A stretch of DNA of 64,000 nucleotides from Thalassospira sp. (GCF_030690045.1 NZ_JAUYHK010000003.1:1-64000), one strand, 5' to 3'; shown: positions 28,445 through 37,818, counted from the first letter of the stretch. Program-made: numbers and translations. The notes: generated by a model not told the origin, from the sequence alone.

Positions 28445-29533
28445 ATGGCCGGTAACAGTTTCGGGACGCTCTTTCGCTTCACCACCTTTGGCGAAAGCCA
28501 CGGCCCGGCAATTGGCTGTGTAGTGGATGGTGTGCCGCCGCGTCTGGATTTGTCCGAGGCCGATATCCAGCAATATCTGGAAAAACGCAAACCCGGCCAG
28601 TCGCGCTTTACCACCCAGCGCCGCGAACCCGACGAGGTTAAAATCCTGTCCGGCGTTTTTGAAGGCAAAACCACCGGCACCCCGATTGGGCTTTTGATCG
28701 AAAATGTCGATCAACGATCCAAGGATTACGGTGAAATCAAAAACCAGTTTCGCCCAGGTCATGCCGATTACACCTATTGGGAAAAATATGGCATTCGTGA
28801 TTATCGCGGCGGCGGGCGGTCTTCGGCCCGCGAAACGGCGATGCGGGTCGCCGCTGGTGCGGTAGCACGCAAGGTTTTGGGCGACGACATCAAAATCCGT
28901 GGGGCCTTGGTTAAAATGGGCACCAAAGAAATCAATCGCGCCAACTGGGACTGGAACGAAATCGACAACAACCCGTTCTTTACTCCCGATGCGACGGCGG
29001 TTCCGGTATTTGAAGATTATCTGGACGGCCTGCGCAAGGAAGGGTCCAGCGTTGGCGCCGTGATCGAAGTTATTTGTTCCGGCGTGCCGGTGGGCCTTGG
29101 CGACCCAATTTATGACAAACTGGATGCGGATCTGGCCAAGGCGATGATGACGATCAATGCCGTCAAGGGTGTTGAAATCGGCAATGGTTTTGAGGCCGCC
29201 GAACTTACCGGTATTGAAAATGCCGATGAAATGCGCATGGGTTCCGATGGCAAACCGGTCTTTTCATCCAACCATGCCGGGGGCATTCTGGGCGGGATTT
29301 CATCGGGGCAGGATGTGGTGATCCGCTTTGCGGTCAAACCGACCAGTTCCATCCTCACCCCACGCAAAAGTGTCGATATTTCCGGCAAGGATGTCGATGT
29401 CGTTACCAAGGGCCGTCACGACCCCTGCGTTGGCATTCGGGCGGTTCCGGTTGGCGAGGCAATGGCTGCCATCGTTCTGGCCGACCATCTGTTGCGCCAT
29501 CGCGCCCAATGCGAAGGCTGGAACAAGACATAG
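28445..29533 (+). CDS. aroC: Chorismate synthase
   Basis: A 362-aa FMN enzyme converting EPSP to chorismate. ATG 28445 gives the canonical [20 protein letters not shown] start. The signature patterns [35 protein letters not shown] and [17 protein letters not shown] are all present. It is downstream of fabI. Confidence 0.97.
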   Translation: MAGNSFGTLFRFTTFGESHGPAIGCVVDGVPPRLDLSEADIQQYLEKRKPGQSRFTTQRREPDEVKILSGVFEGKTTGTPIGLLIENVDQRSKDYGEIKNQFRPGHADYTYWEKYGIRDYRGGGRSSARETAMRVAAGAVARKVLGDDIKIRGALVKMGTKEINRANWDWNEIDNNPFFTPDATAVPVFEDYLDGLRKEGSSVGAVIEVICSGVPVGLGDPIYDKLDADLAKAMMTINAVKGVEIGNGFEAAELTGIENADEMRMGSDGKPVFSSNHAGGILGGISSGQDVVIRFAVKPTSSILTPRKSVDISGKDVDVVTKGRHDPCVGIRAVPVGEAMAAIVLADHLLRHRAQCEGWNKT

Positions 29534-29590
29534 GTTTATCGCCGATCATTTTGCGATTTTTACGTCACATGCGCCTGCCCTGCCCGTCTT

Positions 29591-30520
29591 ATGGGCATGA
29601 ACCCGACATTGTACAGAGCCCTGCTGCTGCTCGCTTCATCCAATCCAACCGGCCCTGCCAAAATGGCAGATCCGGCGAAGATGGCGGCTGACACTGGCGA
29701 ACGCACCATTCTTTATCCCGATGAACCGGCCGATATCCCTGGCTGGGGCATCACGGCCTTGCCTGCGATGATTTTGGGCGGAGCTCCGCAAAGCTGCCTG
29801 TTTGTAAGCGATCTGAGCATCTCCACGCCACAGGATGACAAACCGGCAACCGACAACAGCAGCGCCGATACCGCTACGACCGACACGCAAGCCGTCAGTG
29901 GCGAAACCGCAACCTTTACCTTGGCGGTCAATACGCCATGCGCCCCGGATGGCCCCCTGATGGCGCGCCGGGTGACGTGGACCCTGACCGCCCCTATTGT
30001 CTATTTCCGCACCCAGCAATCGACCAAGGGAACGACCCGTACGCCGGTTGTCCGCACAGAATTGATGATCAAGGGAGTCTCTTGCCCGGTTGATCTCGGC
30101 CTGATGACGCTTGCCGAGATCGAACAACCGCTTTTGCTGGGGCTGGATGCCCTTGATGGGCGGTTCCTGATTCAGCCCGACCGGCCCAAGTCCGCCCCAC
30201 CAGTCGCCGTTCCCAGCGCCACCCCGCCGGTGCAGCCTGCAACCGCAACGCCAGCTCCACCACCGGCCCCCCTGCCAAACCCGACACCGCCCCCCAAAAC
30301 CGTACCCGAAGAAACACCGATTCCGACGACGCCTACACCATCAACTGGAGATGATGTACCAACACCCCAGATCCCGGATACAGCAGCGACAACAACAGCA
30401 GACGATCCTGCCATACCGACACCCGTCTCAACACCAGACACGTCAACAAACTCTGCCCCGGCACCCCCACCGGCCCCTGCCACATTTCCGGCGTCAGACA
30501 ACCCGTCCCCCACGGGCTGA
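29591..30520 (+). CDS. Retropepsin-like family protein without the catalytic DTG, with a Pro/Thr-rich tail
   Basis: A 309-aa protein. Residues ~52-200 follow the bacterial retropepsin/'ATP-dependent zinc protease' pattern: GWGITALPAM, a ~70-residue middle, RTPVVRTELMIKGVSCPVDLGLM and LLLGLDALDGRFLIQPDRP. The Asp-Thr-Gly expected after the first strand (as in KVDTGARTSAL) is replaced by ILGGAPQSCL, so an aspartic protease activity is unlikely. Residues ~200-309 are almost all Pro, Thr, Ala and Ser. The frame begins shortly after aroC and has no good ribosome binding site, so the start is uncertain. Confidence 0.55.
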   Translation: MGMNPTLYRALLLLASSNPTGPAKMADPAKMAADTGERTILYPDEPADIPGWGITALPAMILGGAPQSCLFVSDLSISTPQDDKPATDNSSADTATTDTQAVSGETATFTLAVNTPCAPDGPLMARRVTWTLTAPIVYFRTQQSTKGTTRTPVVRTELMIKGVSCPVDLGLMTLAEIEQPLLLGLDALDGRFLIQPDRPKSAPPVAVPSATPPVQPATATPAPPPAPLPNPTPPPKTVPEETPIPTTPTPSTGDDVPTPQIPDTAATTTADDPAIPTPVSTPDTSTNSAPAPPPAPATFPASDNPSPTG

Positions 30521-30533
30521 ACAACGCCTCATC

Positions 30534-30577
30534 TGTCGGCAAAAGGCACATCCCCCGGCCTTTTGCCGACATCTTTT
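30534..30577 (+). terminator. Strong terminator
   Basis: TGTCGGCAAAAGGC and GCCTTTTGCCGACA arms form a 14-bp stem with a 10-nt loop, followed by TCTTTT. Confidence 0.85.
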
Positions 30578-30601
30578 CATCCCTCGACCCCTGCACCTTA
30601 C

Positions 30602-30634
30602 CCGGACCGTGCCCCCACACGGTCCGGCTTTTTG
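30602..30634 (+). terminator. Second tandem terminator
   Basis: CCGGACCGTG and CACGGTCCGG arms with a 6-nt loop, followed by CTTTTTG. It insulates the TetR unit from read-through. Confidence 0.8.
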
Positions 30635-30636
30635 TC

Positions 30637-30681
30637 TTGACCTTTGGATACAAACTTATATGTTAACATCATTAACATATA
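30637..30681 (+). promoter_or_regulatory. Promoter with TetR-type operator
   Basis: TTGACC (30637-30642) and TATGTT (30659-30664) make a promoter with a 16-nt spacer. A perfect 10-bp inverted repeat, TATATGTTAA and TTAACATATA with 5-nt spacer, covers 30657-30681 and overlaps the -10 hexamer. The next gene is a TetR regulator, so autorepression is the natural reading. Confidence 0.6.
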
Positions 30682-30700
30682 AAAAGACGGAAATGGGCAA

Positions 30701-31303
30701 GTGAGTAATTATCATCATGGCGATGTGCGCAACACTTTGTTGCAACAGGCCGAAACCATCCTGCATCAGGAAGGCCCCGGCGGCCTGACATTAAGGCGGC
30801 TGGCGCGGTTAACCGGCATATCCGAAGCCGCCCCCTATCGGCATTTTGACGGAAAGGATGGCATTTTGGCGGCAGTGGCGATTGCCGCCTTTGACCGCTT
30901 TGCCGACCGCCTGCAACAGGTCGCAAGCCAGCATGCCGATCATCGGGATCGTGTCATGGCGCTGGGCGCTGCCTATGTCGGCTTTGCCCTTGATCATCCG
31001 CAGCATTTTCGCCTGATTTTCGGACGCGAACGCCCGCCGCTGGATCAATATCCCGACCTGCGCGAGGCCGCGGATAATGCCTTTGACGTGCTGCAACGCG
31101 CCGTCACCGCGATTGACCGCCGGGCCGACATGACCCTAACCGAAGCCGCCACCGCCTATAATCGCGCCCTTGCCGCCTGGAGCCGGGCGCACGGCATCGC
31201 CACCCTGTTGATTGACGGTATGATCGTGCCGCCCGCCGATCAGGATATCGAGGCCTTCATTCTGGGCCTACTGTCCGAAGATTTGACCGCCCCAAGTGCA
31301 TAA
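30701..31303 (+). CDS. TetR-family regulator with WHG domain
   Basis: A 200-aa protein starting at GTG. The N-terminal HTH is LTLRRLARLTGISEAAPYRHFDGKDG. The C-terminal ligand domain ends in WSRAHGIATLLIDG, the WHG-type motif. DUF2269 protein follows 11 nt later. The palindrome at its promoter is its likely operator. Confidence 0.85.
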   Translation: MSNYHHGDVRNTLLQQAETILHQEGPGGLTLRRLARLTGISEAAPYRHFDGKDGILAAVAIAAFDRFADRLQQVASQHADHRDRVMALGAAYVGFALDHPQHFRLIFGRERPPLDQYPDLREAADNAFDVLQRAVTAIDRRADMTLTEAATAYNRALAAWSRAHGIATLLIDGMIVPPADQDIEAFILGLLSEDLTAPSA

Positions 31304-31314
31304 GGAATTTAAAT

Positions 31315-31782
31315 ATGGATTTCGCCACCCTGAAATTTGTTCATCTGCTGGGTGTTGTCTTATTCATGGGCAATATCGTGGTCACTGCCCTGTGGAAAAG
31401 CCTTGCGGATCGAACCGGCAATCCGGCGATCATCGCTCATGCCTGCCGTCTGGTTGTGGTCACCGATCTTGCCTTTACCGCCAGCGGCAGTTTATTGCTG
31501 GTGATCGGCGGGATGGGCATGTTGCATCTGGGTGGCATTGATCTTGCGACCCGCCCCGATTTGCAAGCTGGTATCATGCTTTTTGTGGTGGCCGGTGTAA
31601 TTTGGCTGGTCGGCCTGATCCCGGTTCAACGGCGTATGGCACGGCAAAGCCGCGATAGCCTGGCGCAAGGCCACGCTGAATTGCCTGCAAGTTACCGTCG
31701 AGATGCGCGGCGCTGGAACAGTCTTGGCATTATTGCAACGGTTTTGCCGCTGGCGTCGCTTTGGTATATGATCGTCAGATAA
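31315..31782 (+). CDS. DUF2269-family membrane protein
   Basis: A 155-aa protein with four predicted spans (residues ~5-25, ~45-70, ~80-105, ~135-152). The first span holds KFVHLLGVVLFMGNIVVTALWK, typical of this family. It is probably co-transcribed with the TetR gene and is the likely target of regulation. Function is unknown. Confidence 0.8.
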   Translation: MDFATLKFVHLLGVVLFMGNIVVTALWKSLADRTGNPAIIAHACRLVVVTDLAFTASGSLLLVIGGMGMLHLGGIDLATRPDLQAGIMLFVVAGVIWLVGLIPVQRRMARQSRDSLAQGHAELPASYRRDARRWNSLGIIATVLPLASLWYMIVR

Positions 31783-32728
31783 CCGACCGGCGGCGTTTTC
31801 CCGTCGCGATCAACAGGGCAATCACGATAAAAACAGCGCCCAGCGCGTGATAGACATTCAAAACCTCGCCCAGAATAACCGCACCGAGAATCGCCGACAT
31901 AAAGGGCTGACACAACAGGATCATCGAGCCGGTGGCCTCGTCCACCCGCTTGAAACAGACCGACACCATGCCCTGCCCGCCAATATGACTGACATAGGCA
32001 AGGCCCATCAGGGCCAGCCATCCGGCTGTTGCCTGCGGCAGATCAATCTCGCCGCGCACCAGCATCAAAAGACCAATCGACAGGGCGGTAACAATCGTAC
32101 TCCACAGCATGATCTCAAGGGCGGTATGATCGCGGCGCAATTTGGCGATCACCACGAAATATACCCCGTAAAATGCAGCCGCGATCAGAGCCATGATATC
32201 GCCCATCATGGATCCGCTACCCGATGCACTGGCGGAAAACAGGCAATAACCGCCAATCAAGGCTACCGCCATCCCGATCCAGAACCGTTTTCCCGGCCGG
32301 GTAGCAAACCCGGCAAGACCCAGCAAGCCGACGAATAAAGGGGCAAGGTTATTAAGCAAAATCGCATTGGCAACGGTCGTCATGCCAATCGCCAGATGCG
32401 CAAACACCAGATCGGCAGCAAACAAAACACCGGCCAGAATCAGCAATCCCGGACGACGGCGCACGCGTGCAGCATCCCGGCCCGGCTTTTGCGCATCGCG
32501 CCGTGTTATGATCAAGGCGGCGATCATAAAGGCCGGGGCCGAAAGGGCGACCCGCCAAAAGGCCGAAGCATCGGCCGAAATGCCCGACAATCGCACAAAA
32601 ATTGGCCCCAGCCCCATGCAGGCTGCCGCCAGAACCAACCCCAGAATCGCCAGAACCGGAATCGTCGCAGCAGAAGGAACGGCGGGGGTGGCAGAAGATG
32701 CAACAGGGGTGCAACCGGCATTGCTCAT
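31775..32728 (-). CDS. EamA/DMT-family transporter
   Basis: A 317-aa protein with ten predicted spans in two EamA repeats (LVLAAACMGLGPIFVRLSGIS and DIMALIAAAFYGVYFVVIAKLRRD). The start at 32728 has GAGG upstream and drops a non-membrane extension. The 3' end overlaps the DUF2269 gene tail to tail by 8 bp. It is divergent from a LysR regulator, which probably controls it. Metabolite or drug efflux is usual for this family. Confidence 0.88.
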   Translation of the reverse strand: MSNAGCTPVASSATPAVPSAATIPVLAILGLVLAAACMGLGPIFVRLSGISADASAFWRVALSAPAFMIAALIITRRDAQKPGRDAARVRRRPGLLILAGVLFAADLVFAHLAIGMTTVANAILLNNLAPLFVGLLGLAGFATRPGKRFWIGMAVALIGGYCLFSASASGSGSMMGDIMALIAAAFYGVYFVVIAKLRRDHTALEIMLWSTIVTALSIGLLMLVRGEIDLPQATAGWLALMGLAYVSHIGGQGMVSVCFKRVDEATGSMILLCQPFMSAILGAVILGEVLNVYHALGAVFIVIALLIATGKRRRSVI

Positions 32729-32762
32729 GACAGGGGCCTCGAATAAAGATAATCTGCAAGAA

Positions 32763-32781
32763 CGCAAGGTGGCACCTTGCG
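32763..32781. promoter_or_regulatory. 19-bp perfect palindrome between EamA and LysR genes
   Basis: CGCAAGGTG, one centre base, CACCTTGCG. It lies midway in the 132-bp divergent region and is a good candidate for the LysR operator, though it is not a plain T-N11-A site. Confidence 0.5.
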
Positions 32782-32860
32782 CTGGATGGTGTGTGCACAT
32801 TGCCCTGAAAACAGAAAAATGTGAAATTGCTTTGACTTATGACCGGGATAACGGGCGCTT

Positions 32861-33742
32861 ATGGCACTTTTGAATGTCGACATCGATTTGTTGCGAACTT
32901 TTTTGACTGTGCTGGAAACCCAAAGTTTCACCCGCACCGCCGAATTATTGTTGCGCACCCAACCCGCCATCAGCCAGCAAATGAAAAAACTGGAAGACAC
33001 CGTAGGCGCGCCATTGATCGCGCGGGATCGTAACCGCATCACACCCACCACCACCGGCCTTGTCGTCAAATCCTATGCCCAAGGGATCATCGGCCTGAAT
33101 GACCGCATGATCGCCGATCTGATCGACAGCGCCCCGCCGGTTTTGCGCATTGGCCTGCCCGATGATTACGCCGCCGTTTTCCTCCCGGAAATCCTGCGTC
33201 TTGCCGCCGAACGACTGCCCAATACCGAAATCAGTTGTCATGCAGGGTTAAGTCTCACTCTCGCCCGTCAGGTCGCCAAGGGCGAACTGGATCTGGCGAT
33301 TCTTACCGCCGATCCCGACCGGCCTTGCCTGCATGTGATTAACGAACCGCTGGTTTGGGTAGCGGCATCGGGGTTTGATGCCACGCAACGCCCCTTGCCA
33401 CTGGCGACTTTTCATGATGGCTGCACGATCCGGCAAAGCGGCCTTGCGACATTGCAGGATCATTACATCCCGGTGCGAATCAGCCATTCCAGCAATGCCA
33501 ACACCATGATCATCACCGCAATTTCCGGGGGCCATGCGATGGGCGTGATGCCAGCCTGCACCGCCCGACATGCCGGGTTACGGACCATCACGGATGCTGC
33601 CTTGCCACCCCTGCCCGATATCAGCATCGCCCTGCAAATCCGCGATCAGGCCAGCCCGGCCATCCGCAAACTTGCCCTTGCCGCAATCGAGGCTGTTGAT
33701 CCCGCCATGCAGCAAAACGGCCTGACCCGGCACCGTGCCTGA
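32861..33742 (+). CDS. LysR-family regulator
   Basis: A 293-aa regulator. The N-terminal HTH is LLRTFLTVLETQSFTRTAELLLRTQPAISQQMKKLE. The C-terminal co-inducer domain starts near LRIGLPDDYAAVFLPEIL. The gene is divergent from the EamA transporter. Confidence 0.88.
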   Translation: MALLNVDIDLLRTFLTVLETQSFTRTAELLLRTQPAISQQMKKLEDTVGAPLIARDRNRITPTTTGLVVKSYAQGIIGLNDRMIADLIDSAPPVLRIGLPDDYAAVFLPEILRLAAERLPNTEISCHAGLSLTLARQVAKGELDLAILTADPDRPCLHVINEPLVWVAASGFDATQRPLPLATFHDGCTIRQSGLATLQDHYIPVRISHSSNANTMIITAISGGHAMGVMPACTARHAGLRTITDAALPPLPDISIALQIRDQASPAIRKLALAAIEAVDPAMQQNGLTRHRA

Positions 33743-33841
33743 CCGCCTTCATTCCACCATGCGAAAAGACTTTGCGGGACAATTGCCTGTGTCATTCCCA
33801 TTCCGTTAGGATCGGCCAAACACCGAAAAGGGAACGAAACG

Positions 33842-34273
33842 ATGCTGACAATCAAACGCCTGTCGATTGACGATGCGAAAATCCTGATTGATGGTGCACG
33901 CCATCGCGCCACGGAAATCGGGGTGCCAATGTGTATCGCGATTACCGATGAATCTGGCGTGTTGATTGCCTTTGAACGCATGGATGGCGGCAAGGTCACC
34001 AGCACGACAATCGCACAGGACAAGGCCTTTACGGCGGCGGCGGCCCGCAAGGCAACCCACGAATACGCCGCCGTGGCCCAGCCGGGCGGCGTTGCCTTTG
34101 GCATCGACAGCGAAGTCGGCGGACGGCTTTCCATCGTTGCCGGGGGATTACCTGTGATTGTTGAGGGTGATGTGGTTGGTGGCATCGGGGTCAGTTCCGG
34201 CACCCCGCCACAAGATCAGGATTGCGCACAGGCCGGAATTGAACATTTTTTGAAAACCATCAGCAAGCCGTAA
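33842..34273 (+). CDS. GlcG/HbpS-type (DUF336) protein
   Basis: A 143-aa protein. Pattern of the family: AKILIDGARHRATEIGVPMCIAITDESGVLIAFERMDG, then KAFTAAAARKAT, and the closing GGIPVIVEG-like segment with GGIGVSSGTP. Relatives bind haem or lie in glycolate operons; neither is shown here. It converges with tlyA. Confidence 0.85.
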   Translation: MLTIKRLSIDDAKILIDGARHRATEIGVPMCIAITDESGVLIAFERMDGGKVTSTTIAQDKAFTAAAARKATHEYAAVAQPGGVAFGIDSEVGGRLSIVAGGLPVIVEGDVVGGIGVSSGTPPQDQDCAQAGIEHFLKTISKP

Positions 34274-34283
34274 GAAAACCGCC

Positions 34284-35024
34284 TTACCCGCCCTTGCACC
34301 CGCCAATCAGAAATTCAACATTGCCTTCGGGGCCGGTGATCGGGCTTTCGGTGATGCCCAAAACCTGCCAGTTTGGAAGATTAGCAAGCCAATCTGAAAT
34401 GGTATCGCAGACTTCCTGATGCAGTTCGGGTTCGCGGACCACACCCTTTTTGCCAACCCGGTCCTTGCCAACCTCGAATTGCGGTTTGATCAGCGCAATC
34501 AGATATCCACCGGGTTTGACCAGATCAAGGCTGGCCGGAAGCACGGTGCGCAGGCCGATAAAACTGGCATCGCACACCACCATGTCGATGGTATCGGGGA
34601 TTTGTTCGGCGGTCAGATGGCGGGCATTGGTTTTTTCCATGACAACAACCCGGTCGTCATTGCGCAATTTCCAATCCAGCTGCCCATGACCGACATCAAC
34701 GGCAAACACCTTTGCCGCCCCGTTTTGCAGCAACACGTCAGTAAATCCGCCCGTGGATGAACCGACATCAATCGCCGTAAAACCGGTGACATCGACACCA
34801 AACTGTACCAGCCCCTTTTCCAGTTTCAACCCACCGCGCGATACCCACGGATGCGGTTGCCCGCGCAAGGTCAGGGAAACATCCTCAGCAACCGGCATGC
34901 CCGGTTTATCAAGGCGCTTTTCACCGGAAAACACATTTCCGGCCATGATATATGCCTGCGCTTTGGACCGGTTTTCCACCAATCCGCGTTCAACAAGCAT
35001 CTGATCCAAACGTTTTTTTGCCAT
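34284..35024 (-). CDS. tlyA: TlyA-type rRNA methyltransferase
   Basis: A 246-aa protein. The S4 RNA-binding domain is residues ~1-60 (KKRLDQMLVERGLVENRSKAQAYIMAG). The FtsJ/RrmJ methyltransferase domain follows, with the SAM motif DVGSSTGGFTD. TlyA methylates the 2'-O of rRNA cytidines. In many bacteria it neighbours dxs, but here dxs is 10 kb away. Confidence 0.93.
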   Translation of the reverse strand: MAKKRLDQMLVERGLVENRSKAQAYIMAGNVFSGEKRLDKPGMPVAEDVSLTLRGQPHPWVSRGGLKLEKGLVQFGVDVTGFTAIDVGSSTGGFTDVLLQNGAAKVFAVDVGHGQLDWKLRNDDRVVVMEKTNARHLTAEQIPDTIDMVVCDASFIGLRTVLPASLDLVKPGGYLIALIKPQFEVGKDRVGKKGVVREPELHQEVCDTISDWLANLPNWQVLGITESPITGPEGNVEFLIGGCKGG

Positions 35025-35056
35025 GAACGGGTTTTAGCGCAGGAAAACTGTTCCGT

Positions 35057-35734
35057 CTAGCTTGCCAGCGGTTCCAGATAGGCGCGCGGGACAATCGCCA
35101 GCAGATCGTTTAGCGCCTCGCCCTGCACCGCGACATGGGCGCGCATCAGATCACCCGCCTGCACGGCATCCCCGGTTGAAATCGCCTTGAGGATATCGGC
35201 GTGTTCGTCGCTGGAACGTTCGACACGTCCGGGCCGATGCAATTGCAGACGGCGATAGGGCGACAGACGGTTGCGGACATTCTTGGTCTGACGTTCCAGA
35301 TAGGCATTACGGCATCCGGCATAAATTGCCTCGTGGAACCGCACATTGGCCTCGTAATAGCCATCGGCATTGGCATGATCGCGCAGGGCAGCACATTCCG
35401 CCGACAGGGCAAACAGTTTTTCAACATCAACCCTTGCCATCCGACGGGCCGCCAGACGGGCACACATGGCTTCCAGTTCGGCCATAACTTCAAACATTTC
35501 GATCAGTTCGGCAATGGTGATTGACGCCACAACGGTGCCGCGCCGAGGCATCGTGGTGACAAGGCCGGTTCCGGCCAGGGTCTGCAAGGCTTCGCGCACC
35601 GGGGTGCGGGAAACGGCAAAACGTTCGCTCAGGCTGCGTTCATCAAGACGGTCGCCGGGCTTGAGAACCCCGGTCACAATATCGCGTTCCAGTGCCTGCA
35701 CCAGATCGGTTGCCAGTTTGCCAGTCGGTGCCAT
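35057..35734 (-). CDS. matR: GntR/FadR-family regulator of the malonate operon (MatR-like)
   Basis: A 225-aa repressor. The start at 35734 (MAPTGK) has GGAGG 7 nt upstream. The HTH is RSLSERFAVSRTPVREALQTL and the FCD ligand-binding domain follows with metal-site residues spread over HEAIYAGCRN and DEHADILKAI. It is divergent from the malonate genes and two GGTATAC palindromes lie in the gap. Rhizobial MatR binds TCTTGTA/TACACGA, close to these sites. Confidence 0.85.
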   Translation of the reverse strand: MAPTGKLATDLVQALERDIVTGVLKPGDRLDERSLSERFAVSRTPVREALQTLAGTGLVTTMPRRGTVVASITIAELIEMFEVMAELEAMCARLAARRMARVDVEKLFALSAECAALRDHANADGYYEANVRFHEAIYAGCRNAYLERQTKNVRNRLSPYRRLQLHRPGRVERSSDEHADILKAISTGDAVQAGDLMRAHVAVQGEALNDLLAIVPRAYLEPLAS

Positions 35735-35762
35735 GCGCATTCCTCCGTCGTCACGCCCGCCA

Positions 35763-35776
35763 TCTGGTATACCAGA
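35763..35776. promoter_or_regulatory. MatR-like operator 1
   Basis: TCTGGTATACCAGA is a perfect 14-bp palindrome, about 30 bp before the matR start. It matches the rhizobial MatR half-site pattern and is followed by ACACATA, as is operator 2. Confidence 0.6.
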
Positions 35777-35916
35777 ACACATAAAATAAGACCGAGCAAA
35801 GAATTTCAACGGCGAAAAACAGAGAAAATCTGCTGCATTGCAAAAGTTTTTACCGCAGAATGCCAACGTTTGGCGCAAAACCTGTGATTATATCGTGTGG
35901 CACCGCACAAGTCATT

Positions 35917-35930
35917 TTTGGTATACAAAA
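35917..35930. promoter_or_regulatory. MatR-like operator 2
   Basis: TTTGGTATACAAAA, with the same GGTATAC core and the same following AACACATA as operator 1. It lies 126 bp before the DctP gene. Confidence 0.6.
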
Positions 35931-36055
35931 ACACATAGACAGCATGCCAGAAATCTGTAACGATTTTTAACAGTGGGGAAGATTTAACCCAAAACGGGCG
36001 CACCAAGACGCTTTCCACAGATCATACAAACATCTGCTTCATCAGGGAGGAAACG

Positions 36056-37063
36056 ATGAAGAATTTTAAAAACAGCCTTAAACTGTCCGTCGCCGCCATT
36101 GGCATGTCAATTGCCGCTTTTGGCATGGGCAGCAGTGCCTCTGCCGAAACCCTTAAACTGTCACATCAGTTTTCAGGGACAGACATCCGTCACAAAGTCG
36201 CTGAAATTCTGGCCGAGGAAGTCAAGGCCGCCAATGTCGATCTGGAAATCCAGATTTTCCCGTCCAGTTCGCTGTTCAAAGCCAACGAACAATGGACCCC
36301 GATGACCCGTGGCCAGCTTGATATGATTGTCTATCCGCTGGCCTATGCCGGTGGCCGTCATCCGCAATTCAACCTGACCCTGATGCCTGCCCTGGTCAAA
36401 AACCATGACCATGCCAACCGTCTGAACCAGTCGCCCTTTATGGACAAGATCGAGGAAATCCTGAACGGGGATGAAGTCGTCACCATTGTAAAGGGTTGGC
36501 TTGCCGGTGGTTTTGCCTCGACCAAAGGCTGCATCAAACGGCCAGAAGACGTCAAAGGTCTTCAGATTCGCGCCGCAGGCAAGTCTTTTGAACAGATGTT
36601 GCAGGGTGCCGGTGCATCGATTGCCGCCATGCCCAGCTCGGAAATCTATCCGGCAATGCAGACCGGCGTTCTTGATGCCACCAATACCAGTTCATCAAGC
36701 TTTGTTTCCTATCGCCTGTATGAACAGGTCAAATGCTATACCCCCGCGGCAGGTAATGCCCTGTGGTTCATGTATCAGCCGGTCCTGATGTCCAAAAAAT
36801 CCTATGACAAGCTGAACGACGCCCAGAAAGAAGCGCTGGCGGCAGCCGCCGAAAAAGCCCGCGCCTATTATGACGCCGAAGGCCGCGCCGAGGACACCGC
36901 CAGCATCACCGTTTTCAAGGATGCCGGTGTTGAAATCGCCGATCTGAGCGACGAGGATTTTGCCGCGTGGCAGGACCTTGCGAAAAAAACCTCCTACGAG
37001 GCCTTCGTCAAGGAAACGCCGAATGGTCAGGAACTGCTTGATCTTGCCCTATCTGTAGAGTGA
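36056..37063 (+). CDS. matP: TRAP transporter solute-binding protein for malonate
   Basis: A 335-aa DctP-family protein with a Sec signal peptide (cleavage near SASA-ET at residue ~32) and GGAGG upstream. The family pattern includes QIFPSSSLF, VKGLQIRAAG and AMQTGVLDATNTSSSSF. It is the first gene of the malonate operon; malonate as ligand follows from the downstream enzymes rather than from the protein itself. Confidence 0.88.
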   Translation: MKNFKNSLKLSVAAIGMSIAAFGMGSSASAETLKLSHQFSGTDIRHKVAEILAEEVKAANVDLEIQIFPSSSLFKANEQWTPMTRGQLDMIVYPLAYAGGRHPQFNLTLMPALVKNHDHANRLNQSPFMDKIEEILNGDEVVTIVKGWLAGGFASTKGCIKRPEDVKGLQIRAAGKSFEQMLQGAGASIAAMPSSEIYPAMQTGVLDATNTSSSSFVSYRLYEQVKCYTPAAGNALWFMYQPVLMSKKSYDKLNDAQKEALAAAAEKARAYYDAEGRAEDTASITVFKDAGVEIADLSDEDFAAWQDLAKKTSYEAFVKETPNGQELLDLALSVE

Positions 37064-37145
37064 TCCGGATGCGGCCACGAGGATTTATCTGGCCTCGTGG
37101 CCGTCCCTTCCCCAAATTGATGACTGCGAATACAAGAGGTCGGGT

Positions 37146-37805
37146 ATGAGCAACGGCTCTTCCAATCACACTGCCACCGGTACTGCGCCGCAAGACCGGC
37201 GATCCCGCAATTATGTGCCGCCACCGCCCGATATCGAACCGGTTTCAGACGAGGACCAGACGGCCCCGGTCGTCCGCACGGTAACCGGCGTTGATCATTT
37301 TATCCGTGCCGTTCATCTGGCCTCGCGCGTTTCCGGTGTGATGGCCGCGGCAATGTTTTTTGTCGCCATGCTGATCATCTGCCAGCTTGTTTTCATGCGC
37401 TATATCCTCAATGCCTCTACCGTCTGGCAGACCGAGGCCGTGGTTTATCTGATGATTGGCGCAACCCTGATCGGGTTGTCCTATGTGCAGTTGCTGCGCG
37501 GGCATGTCAATGTGGACCTGCTGCCGATGTATCTGAAACGCGGACCGCGCAAGATTCTGGCCAGTTCCACCCTGATTTGTGGTCTGGTCGTCAGCGGGAT
37601 TTTCACCGTTTATGGCACCGAAATGGTGATCGAGGCCTATGACGGTGGCTGGAATTCCCCAACGATCTGGGCCGTTGCGCTGTGGAAACCCTATAGCGCC
37701 CTGCCGATTGGTTTCGGTTTGCTTTTCCTGCAATTTTTCGCCGATTTGCTGGGCCTTTTGACCGCACGGACAAAAGCCTTCCATCTCGATGACAGCCCGG
37801 TCTGA
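37146..37805 (+). CDS. matQ: TRAP transporter small permease (DctQ)
   Basis: A 219-aa protein with four spans from residue ~60 on. It has an unusually long hydrophilic N-terminus (about 55 residues, Pro/Asp-rich). Motif FMRYILNASTVWQTEAVVYLMIG is typical of DctQ. It bridges binding protein and DctM. Confidence 0.88.
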   Translation: MSNGSSNHTATGTAPQDRRSRNYVPPPPDIEPVSDEDQTAPVVRTVTGVDHFIRAVHLASRVSGVMAAAMFFVAMLIICQLVFMRYILNASTVWQTEAVVYLMIGATLIGLSYVQLLRGHVNVDLLPMYLKRGPRKILASSTLICGLVVSGIFTVYGTEMVIEAYDGGWNSPTIWAVALWKPYSALPIGFGLLFLQFFADLLGLLTARTKAFHLDDSPV

Positions 37806-37818
37806 GGAGAAAACGTCT

